From Candidatus Nitrosopumilus sp. (GTDB lineage Archaea; Thermoproteota; Nitrososphaeria; Nitrososphaerales; Nitrosopumilaceae): 18,905 nt of DNA. The stretch is from contig JAOTSS010000038.1 in assembly GCA_029864805.1 (NCBI GenBank), positions 1 to 18,905 of the forward strand, read 5' to 3'. Below the pieces are notes generated by a model. The model was not told the DNA's origin. It worked only from the letters and a program-made list of their open reading frames with translations, and did not search any database. Made by a program: the position numbers and the translations under genes. Numbering within the stretch: position 1 is the stretch's first letter; the number at the start of each line of letters is the position of its first letter. This document shows positions 14,622-18,905 of the stretch, in pieces.

Positions 14622-15539
14622 ATGCAATCTGTAAACTTTGTTGTTTTAGGTAAACAAGATATTGCAGCTCAATTTGGGAAAAAAGGAACCGTTACTGATC
14701 TTTCGCTTTATGATCGAAAAGAATCTGATATTATCAAAACTTGGGTTACTCCAAGTGGATTTCCAGAAAAAATCCAACCATTATTTCAAGCAATCAATTT
14801 GGCAGAATATGTGATACTTTTAGTGGATAAATTAGATAAATTTACTGGGGAACAAATTATTGCATTAGATTCCCTAAAAAAAGAAAAAGGCATTCTATCT
14901 CATACATTTGATGTCGATGAATCAAAGTTGAATATGATGATCAAAGGAACCGTCGTTGAAAATTACACCAAAGTTGAACAGGATAAAATTAAAGAAGAAA
15001 TGGATAATCTAGAGCCTTTGACAAACACTGATCTTTCTGAGATGGTAATTGATCACTGTTTTGATGTAAAGGGTGTTGGAACTGTAATTTTGGGTAAAAT
15101 AACACATGGAAAAATAAAACAATATGATAACTTGAAACTATACCCTGCAGGAATTGATATACTGATAAAATCAATACAAATGCACGATGATCCTGTTGAA
15201 GAATCTGTTTGCCCTGCAAGAGTTGGACTTGCAGTAAAGGGTGCAAAGCCTGATGAGATCGGACGTGGTGATGTTATTTCTAAAGAAGGGGCAGTAGATG
15301 TAAAAACTGAGATTGAACTTGATTTTGAAAAAAACCCTTTTTACAAAAATGAAATCACTGAAAATCAGGGTTGTTTGGTAAGTATAGGTTTACAAATTAA
15401 ATCTGCAAAATTCACATCAATATCTCCATTGAAATTAACATTTGAAAAACCAATCGTATGTAAACAAGGTCAAATTGCCGTAATTTTAAAACCAGAGTCC
15501 ACCACAATTAGAATTCTTGGTAGCGGTGCAATTCAATAG
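14622..15539 (+). CDS. SelB-like translation-factor paralogue with degenerate GTPase domain
   Basis: A 305-residue protein with the EF-Tu/SelB domain order but a broken G domain. Residues 1-115 replace the P-loop GxxxxGK[ST] with GKQDIAAQFGKKGT, and no NKxD motif is seen (the nearest is VDKLDK at 68-73), so GTP binding is unlikely. Residues about 141-222 are a normal domain 2 beta-barrel (GVGTVILGKITHGKIKQYD ... VGLAVKGAKPDEIGRGDVI). About 228-305 matches domain 3. This matches the archaeal SelB-like (aSelBL) group, known for lost GTPase residues. The window shows no selenocysteine system. It is the first gene of a row with nadM (about 30 bases on) and the zinc ribbon. It may bind tRNA or ribosomes, or be a regulatory relic; the function is not established. 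Confidence 0.82.
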   Translation: MQSVNFVVLGKQDIAAQFGKKGTVTDLSLYDRKESDIIKTWVTPSGFPEKIQPLFQAINLAEYVILLVDKLDKFTGEQIIALDSLKKEKGILSHTFDVDESKLNMMIKGTVVENYTKVEQDKIKEEMDNLEPLTNTDLSEMVIDHCFDVKGVGTVILGKITHGKIKQYDNLKLYPAGIDILIKSIQMHDDPVEESVCPARVGLAVKGAKPDEIGRGDVISKEGAVDVKTEIELDFEKNPFYKNEITENQGCLVSIGLQIKSAKFTSISPLKLTFEKPIVCKQGQIAVILKPESTTIRILGSGAIQ

Positions 15540-15573
15540 ACTAATTTAATTGAATCAAAGTTCATAATTGATT

Positions 15574-16104
15574 ATGCGAGGATTGATGATGGGGAGGTTC
15601 CAACCTTTTCATTTGGGACATTTGGATTTGGCAAAACAAATTCTTGATGAATGTGATGAGGTGATTATAGCAATTACTAGTTCTCAGTTTAATTATTTAG
15701 AAAAAGATCCTTTTACCGCAGGTGAGCGAATCGAAATGATTCATAATTCTCTAAAGGAGTCCTCTCTTGAACTTTCACGATGTTTTGTTATGGCGATAGA
15801 AAATCAGTTCAATGTATCTACATGGGCATCATATCTAAAATCTGCATTGCCATATTTTGATAAAGTGTATAGCGGGAACAATTATGTTTCAATGTTGTTG
15901 AGTGATTCTAACATTGATGTTGTTACTCCCGTATTTTTAGATCGAACTCAATTCAATGCAACTAAAATTCGCTCAATGATTATTTCTGATGAAAACTGGA
16001 AGGAATATGTTCCTCCCGCTGTTTATGAATTATTGACAAAAATTAATGCAAAAAATAGACTTACTGTAATTTCTAACTCTGGCACAAATCCCACTGAACA
16101 TTAA
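15574..16104 (+). CDS. nadM: Nicotinamide-nucleotide adenylyltransferase (archaeal NadM type)
   Basis: Joins nicotinamide (or nicotinate) mononucleotide to AMP from ATP, giving NAD+ or deamido-NAD+. It has 176 residues, the usual length for archaeal NadM. The nucleotidyltransferase signature is GRFQPFHLGH (HxGH at 13-16). The second active-site element is FNATKIRSMI near the C terminus, a variant of ISxTxxR. PFTAGERIEMI is the family block after strand 2. I start it at ATG 15574 (MRGLMMGRFQPFH); a TTG two codons earlier (15568) is possible. Its TAA overlaps the ATG of the 39-residue zinc-ribbon gene by one base. NadE, for the final amidation, is encoded at 6795. Confidence 0.95.
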   Translation: MRGLMMGRFQPFHLGHLDLAKQILDECDEVIIAITSSQFNYLEKDPFTAGERIEMIHNSLKESSLELSRCFVMAIENQFNVSTWASYLKSALPYFDKVYSGNNYVSMLLSDSNIDVVTPVFLDRTQFNATKIRSMIISDENWKEYVPPAVYELLTKINAKNRLTVISNSGTNPTEH

Positions 16105-16223
16105 TGGAGCCTATACGATCTTGTCCTGTTTGTCCTAAATGTGGTTCTAAGAGATTTACCCGGCTTGCAGGCGAAAAGGTCACTGTAAAATGTCGTTCTT
16201 GTAATAACATAATTGAAATCTAA
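16104..16223 (+). CDS. 39-residue zinc-ribbon protein
   Basis: The ATG at 16104 shares its A with the nadM stop (TAATG), so translation is coupled. It ends at TAA 16221-16223. Cys7, Cys10 and Cys13 (SCPVCPKCGSK), then Cys30 and Cys33 (VKCRSCNN), form a CxxC ... CxxC ribbon of the kind found in many archaeal micro-proteins; the extra cysteine in front gives two possible N-terminal knuckles. The middle is basic (KRFTRLAGEKVTVK). The C-terminal NIIEI closes the sheet. No specific function can be read; overlap with nadM suggests co-expression at a fixed ratio. Confidence 0.7.
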   Translation: MEPIRSCPVCPKCGSKRFTRLAGEKVTVKCRSCNNIIEI

Positions 16224-16253
16224 ATTTCATAGTTAATATTTGCAGCATTCTTG

Positions 16254-16259
16254 AAAGGA
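16254..16259 (+). promoter_or_regulatory. Ribosome-binding site of ilvC
   Basis: AAAGGA lies 5 bases before the ATG at 16264, a clear Shine-Dalgarno match. It stands out because many genes here look leaderless, and it suggests ilvC is read from a transcript with a 5' leader or from the upstream row. Confidence 0.45.
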
Positions 16260-16263
16260 TCAT

Positions 16264-17262
16264 ATGGCAAAAACATGGAAAGATGACGAAATCAGCCTTG
16301 ATCCAATTAAAGATCAGACTGTGGCTGTAATCGGTTACGGAATCCAAGGCGATGCTCAAGCAAACAACATGAAAGACTCAGGCCTAAATGTAATAATCGG
16401 TCTCAAAGAAAGCGGTAACAGCTGGAAAAAGGCCGAAGCTGATGGTCACAAAGTAATGTCTGTTGCAGATGCAACAAAACAAGGAGATATTATACACATT
16501 TTGATTCCAGACATGATTCAAGGTCAAGTATACAAGGATGAAATAGGACCAAATCTTTCTGAAGGAAAAGCATTGTCATTTTCTCATGCAGCCGCAATCT
16601 ATTGGAAATGGATTGAAGCTCCAAGTAATGTTGATCTGATTATGGTGGCTCCAAAAGGACCTGGCTCAAAAGTTAGAGAAACATATCTTGATGATTTTGG
16701 AACTCCTGCAATTGTTGCAGTTGAACAAGATTTTACAGGAAAAGCTTGGGATAGAACATTAGGAATTGCAAAAGCAATTGGAAGTGCAAGAGCTGGATTG
16801 ATCAAAACTGCTTTCAAAGAAGAAGTAGAAACTGATTGGTTTGGCGAACAAGCAGACCTTTGTGGCGGTGCAGCTTCTATGGTGACAAATGCATTTGAGA
16901 CTCTTGTTGAAGCAGGATATCAACCTGAAATTGCATACTTTGAAGTTTTACATGAGCTCAAACTCATCGTAGATATGATTCAAAGATATGGAATTAATGG
17001 TATGTGGAGACGTGTAAGTGAAACCGCTAGATATGGTGGCCTAACGCGTGGACCCATGGTAATGGATTCTACAAATAAAGAAAATATGAAAAAAGTTCTT
17101 ACCATGATTCAAGATGGTACCTTCAACAGTGAGTGGATTTCTGAATATCAGAAAAATGGTAAAGATGCATTTGACAAATACATGAAACAATATGACAAAC
17201 ACCAAATTGAAAAAGTTGGTAAAGAAATGCGTAAAATGATGTGGCCTAATTCCACAGAATAA
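16264..17262 (+). CDS. ilvC: Ketol-acid reductoisomerase
   Basis: Second common step of valine, leucine and isoleucine synthesis: Mg-dependent alkyl shift then NAD(P)H reduction of acetolactate or acetohydroxybutyrate. It has 332 residues, a class I enzyme. The Rossmann motif is VIGYGIQGDAQ (about 22-32); the cofactor loop GLKESGNSWKKA (46-57) resembles NADP-type loops. His108 (FSHAAAI) and VAPKGPGSKVRE (128-139) follow; the usual GHxVR is here GSKVR. Metal ligands are Asp191 and Glu195 (TDWFGEQ), and Glu227 and Glu231 (FEVLHELK), with Ser252 (VSETARYG) for the substrate. It comes 40 bases after the zinc-ribbon gene and has its own ribosome site. It converges with the mutase subunit gene, leaving only 9 bases. 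Confidence 0.98.
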   Translation: MAKTWKDDEISLDPIKDQTVAVIGYGIQGDAQANNMKDSGLNVIIGLKESGNSWKKAEADGHKVMSVADATKQGDIIHILIPDMIQGQVYKDEIGPNLSEGKALSFSHAAAIYWKWIEAPSNVDLIMVAPKGPGSKVRETYLDDFGTPAIVAVEQDFTGKAWDRTLGIAKAIGSARAGLIKTAFKEEVETDWFGEQADLCGGAASMVTNAFETLVEAGYQPEIAYFEVLHELKLIVDMIQRYGINGMWRRVSETARYGGLTRGPMVMDSTNKENMKKVLTMIQDGTFNSEWISEYQKNGKDAFDKYMKQYDKHQIEKVGKEMRKMMWPNSTE

Positions 17263-17271
17263 TCTTTTTTC

Positions 17272-17694
17272 TTATATTTTTCTTAATTTGGATACACCAG
17301 TAGTGATGTGGTCGATAATTGTTGGTAATGGCGTACCTGGACCAAACACGTGGTCTACTCCTGATTTGATCAAGTCTTTATGGTCTATATCTGGAATAAC
17401 TCCTCCGCCAACTATGAGAACATCATCAATGCCTTTCTTTTTTAAAGCCTTTACTACTCTTGGGAAAAGAGTTCCATGTGCCCCATTTAGCAAACTCATT
17501 GCAACAGCATCTACATCCTCATCTTCTGCAATCTGTGCAATTCTTTCTGGTGTTGCAAAAAGTCCTGAATAGATTACTTCCATTCCTGCATCTCTGAATG
17601 CTCTACAAAGTACTAAAGCTCCTCTATCGTGACCGTCAAGACCTAACTTGGCAACCAAGATTTTAATACTTCGTGAAGCAGCCTTTTGTTTCAT
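17272..17694 (-). CDS. mcmA2: Methylmalonyl-CoA mutase, cobalamin-binding small subunit
   Basis: The B12-binding half of the mutase that interconverts methylmalonyl-CoA and succinyl-CoA. In thaumarchaea it serves the 3-hydroxypropionate/4-hydroxybutyrate carbon-fixation cycle. It has 140 residues and is a single cobalamin domain. The signature DxHxxG is LDGHDRG (Asp20, His22, Gly25), with His22 the expected lower cobalt ligand. SLLNG (67-71) and VGGGVIP (95-101) complete the S-x-L and GG elements. The catalytic large subunit is not in this window, so the two-chain form is inferred from length. A related two-chain acyl-CoA mutase cannot be excluded. TTTTAAAA at 17716-17723 on the minus strand is 26 bases before the ATG, a likely TATA box. 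Confidence 0.93.
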   Translation of the reverse strand: MKQKAASRSIKILVAKLGLDGHDRGALVLCRAFRDAGMEVIYSGLFATPERIAQIAEDEDVDAVAMSLLNGAHGTLFPRVVKALKKKGIDDVLIVGGGVIPDIDHKDLIKSGVDHVFGPGTPLPTIIDHITTGVSKLRKI

Positions 17695-17715
17695 ATTAAT
17701 TTCTATATTTTGATG

Positions 17716-17723
17716 TTTTAAAA
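17716..17723 (-). promoter_or_regulatory. TATA box of the mutase small-subunit gene
   Basis: TTTTAAAA on the minus strand is centred about 26 bases upstream of the ATG at 17694, fitting a leaderless transcript. Confidence 0.45.
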
Positions 17724-17822
17724 GCTTTATTTGATTTTCATCAATCTATTTTTTTAGATGTTATGCTCTAATCTCTTGAAATATATTGATTCAAAAATTA
17801 GACTGTATCAGCGATAATAGAT

Positions 17823-18086
17823 ATGACTGAAGACGTATGTGATTTTTGTAAAGGGATTGGCTCTTCTGGTCCAAACACTTGTGTGTATTGTAATGGGACA
17901 GGAGAGTGGAATAGTGCAGCTCAAGCATATGTGAAAAATCATATTTGTCAATGCATTGTACTTGATAGAAAATTCTGCCCTGTTTGCAATAAAGCATGTC
18001 ATCATGATACTACACTGAACCCTAAACAAAAAATTGATCCAGGTTATGGTGGAATGCCTAGTCGTGAAATTACTGTAATTGTATAA
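17823..18086 (+). CDS. 87-residue DnaJ-type zinc-finger protein
   Basis: It carries two CxxCxGxG repeats, CDFCKGIG (6-13) and CVYCNGTG (20-27), the zinc-centre motif of DnaJ chaperones. A further cysteine/histidine cluster follows: CQC (42-44), CPVC (52-55) and CNKACHHD (55-62). There is no J domain and no substrate-binding barrel, so it is not a DnaJ but a stand-alone zinc module, like many small archaeal proteins of this kind. The start ATG at 17823 has a TATA-like AATATATT at 17780-17787, implying a short leader of about 14 bases. A hairpin with a T-run follows the stop at 18093-18111. The molecular role is unknown. Confidence 0.78.
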   Translation: MTEDVCDFCKGIGSSGPNTCVYCNGTGEWNSAAQAYVKNHICQCIVLDRKFCPVCNKACHHDTTLNPKQKIDPGYGGMPSREITVIV

Positions 18087-18092
18087 AATCTG

Positions 18093-18111
18093 AAAACTTC
18101 AAAAGTTTTTT
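18093..18111 (+). terminator. Hairpin plus T-run after the DnaJ-type zinc protein
   Basis: AAAACTT (18093-18099) pairs perfectly with AAGTTTT (18103-18109) around a 3-base loop, with further T's to 18111. It lies just after the stop codon and before the next gene's promoter. Confidence 0.45.
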
Positions 18112-18130
18112 GATAAAATTACCTACCGTT

Positions 18131-18136
18131 CTTATA
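18131..18136 (+). promoter_or_regulatory. TATA-like box for the gene at 18158
   Basis: CTTATA is centred about 24 bases before the ATG at 18158, as for a leaderless transcript. Confidence 0.35.
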
Positions 18137-18157
18137 GTTGAGAAATTCAAGTTAACT

Positions 18158-18286
18158 ATGTCCGAAGATAGAAAAATGTACAAATGTATCTGTTCTGACT
18201 GCGGCAAAGAATCTGAAGTACCCTTTGAACCAAAAGAGGGCAGACCAGTTTATTGCCGAGAATGTTTGCCAAAACATCGTAATTGA
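18158..18286 (+). CDS. 42-residue zinc-ribbon protein
   Basis: ATG at 18158, TGA at 18284-18286. The sequence reads YKCICSDCGKESEVPFEP then GRPVYCRECLPKH. The knuckles are Cys12-Cys15 and Cys33-Cys36, 17 residues apart, with an extra Cys10. This CxxCG ... GRPVYCxxC layout is typical of a widespread small archaeal zinc-ribbon group whose role is not known to me. The conserved PF.P..GRP.YC core makes it a convincing gene despite its size. It sits between the DnaJ-type zinc protein and alba, all on the plus strand, each probably with its own promoter. Confidence 0.75.
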   Translation: MSEDRKMYKCICSDCGKESEVPFEPKEGRPVYCRECLPKHRN

Positions 18287-18426
18287 TGAATTTAGACTAG
18301 TTTTGTTTAATTAATTTTGAACTAAATTATTTCCAAGTATATCAAAAACCTTTTCTTTTTTATTTTAGATAATTGACGACTAGTAGAATATACTCAGTTT
18401 AAATTATGTGCCAATACGAATTCAAT

Positions 18427-18711
18427 ATGTCAAACAATTCTAAAGATACAATTTTCATTGGCAAAAAACCATTGATGACTTATGTTACATCAGCAATTAT
18501 TCAATTGGCTACAATGCCTTCAATCACAATAAAGGCAAGAGGTATGACTATTGCTTTTGCTGTGGATGTAGCTCAAATAGTGTTACAGAAAACAAAACCT
18601 GCATTTGTTATTGGCGATATTAATATTGGTTCGGAATCACTTGTATCCCAAGATGGTCGAAACAGGGATGTTTCATCAATTGAGATTTCTCTAAAAAGGG
18701 CAGAAACATAG
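18427..18711 (+). CDS. alba: Alba-family DNA/RNA-binding chromatin protein
   Basis: A small dimeric nucleic-acid-binding protein that coats archaeal DNA and also binds RNA. From ATG 18427 it has 94 residues (MSNNSKDTIFIGKKPLMTYV). The Alba hallmarks are FIGKKPLMTYVTSAI, with the lysine pair that contacts DNA, and ITIKARGMTIAFAVDVAQIV. An in-frame ATG at 18406 would add MCQYEFN; I prefer 18427 because the family normally starts just before this strand and because the TATA-like AATATACT at 18387-18394 would place transcription near 18416, after the earlier ATG. It lies 10 bases before the second tfb, so the two may be co-transcribed. Confidence 0.94.
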   Translation: MSNNSKDTIFIGKKPLMTYVTSAIIQLATMPSITIKARGMTIAFAVDVAQIVLQKTKPAFVIGDINIGSESLVSQDGRNRDVSSIEISLKRAET

Positions 18712-18721
18712 GTTAGTTTGC

Positions 18722-18905
18722 ATGGTTACAACAAATCAAAATTTTCTTTGTCTACGTTGTGGAAAAAATTCTTTACTTACTGATGATGCAACTGGAGAAA
18801 GATTTTGTTCCAAATGCGGTTTTGTGATTTCTGAGACATTGCAGGATTCAGGACCCGAATGGAGATCATTTTCAAAAGATGGGGGTACAGATCCCACAAG
18901 AACTG
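18722..18905 (+). CDS. tfb: Transcription initiation factor B, copy 2 (3' end cut by window edge)
   Basis: Only the first 61 codons are visible. The zinc ribbon has Cys10, Cys13, Cys29 and Cys32 (LCLRCGK ... FCSKCGF), followed by the B-reader start ETLQDSGPEWRSFSKDGGTD. From base 18794 to the window end (112 bases) it is identical, base for base, to copy 1 at 14373-14262 on the other strand. Before 18794 the two differ at many bases even though the zinc-ribbon protein pattern is shared. The N terminus (MVTTNQNF) differs from copy 1. Multiple TFBs are common in thaumarchaea and can direct different promoter sets; here they must share the promoter-contacting reader region. It lies directly after alba. 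Confidence 0.93.
   Translation, partial: MVTTNQNFLCLRCGKNSLLTDDATGERFCSKCGFVISETLQDSGPEWRSFSKDGGTDPTRT

Overview
The window is chromosomal DNA from an ammonia-oxidising archaeon of the Nitrosopumilus type (phylum Nitrososphaerota/Thaumarchaeota). It is strongly AT-rich and carries archaeal information-processing genes: TBP, two TFB paralogues, Alba, a degenerate archaeal SelB-like factor and an archaeal-type NadM. It also has single-domain Lrp/AsnC 'RAM' proteins, a B12-binding methylmalonyl-CoA mutase small subunit, as expected for the 3-hydroxypropionate/4-hydroxybutyrate cycle, and many start codons lying about 24-30 bases downstream of an A/T-rich TATA-like box (leaderless transcripts). 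I see no mobile element, CRISPR array, rRNA or tRNA.

Layout. Positions 1-1241: an edge-truncated Lrp/AsnC regulator (minus) divergent from an unrecognised 239-residue protein. Positions 1.4-4.2 kb: a patchwork of tiny genes built from recurring families. These are three stand-alone RAM-domain proteins, two DUF1059-like proteins, two proteins with the same eight-cysteine pattern, a CxxC/CxxC protein and one apparent pseudogene. Positions 4.2-5.4 kb: mostly non-coding, plus a small two-helix membrane protein. Positions 5.4-9.3 kb: nadE-cysS (minus), a Rieske ferredoxin (minus) and S-adenosylhomocysteine hydrolase (plus). Positions 9.6-12.3 kb: a doubtful small ORF, metG, and a translationally coupled serine hydrolase. 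Positions 12.5-12.9 kb: three overlapping micro-genes with a clear promoter region. Positions 12.95-14.46 kb: tfb followed by tbp on the minus strand. Positions 14.6-17.3 kb: SelB-like protein, nadM, a 39-residue zinc ribbon and ilvC, all plus strand, facing the mutase small subunit (minus). Positions 17.8-18.9 kb: two small zinc proteins, Alba, and the 5' part of a second tfb.

How the genes fit together. The larger genes are housekeeping: two aminoacyl-tRNA synthetases, two NAD-biosynthesis enzymes (NadM makes dinucleotides from mononucleotides, NadE amidates deamido-NAD), methyl-cycle clean-up (AhcY), branched-chain amino-acid synthesis (IlvC), carbon fixation (mutase) and core transcription and chromatin factors.

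The most notable signals are: (1) a perfectly identical inverted stretch of at least 112 bp shared by the two tfb genes, with an abrupt upstream boundary, which looks like recent gene conversion; (2) the 1.4-4.2 kb cluster of duplicated RAM, DUF1059 and cysteine-rich micro-genes; (3) the three-gene micro-operon at 12.58-12.90 kb with paired TGTACA palindromes 21 bp apart upstream. About ten very small Cys- or Cys/His-rich proteins are encoded in under 19 kb, several of them overlapping the previous gene's stop codon.
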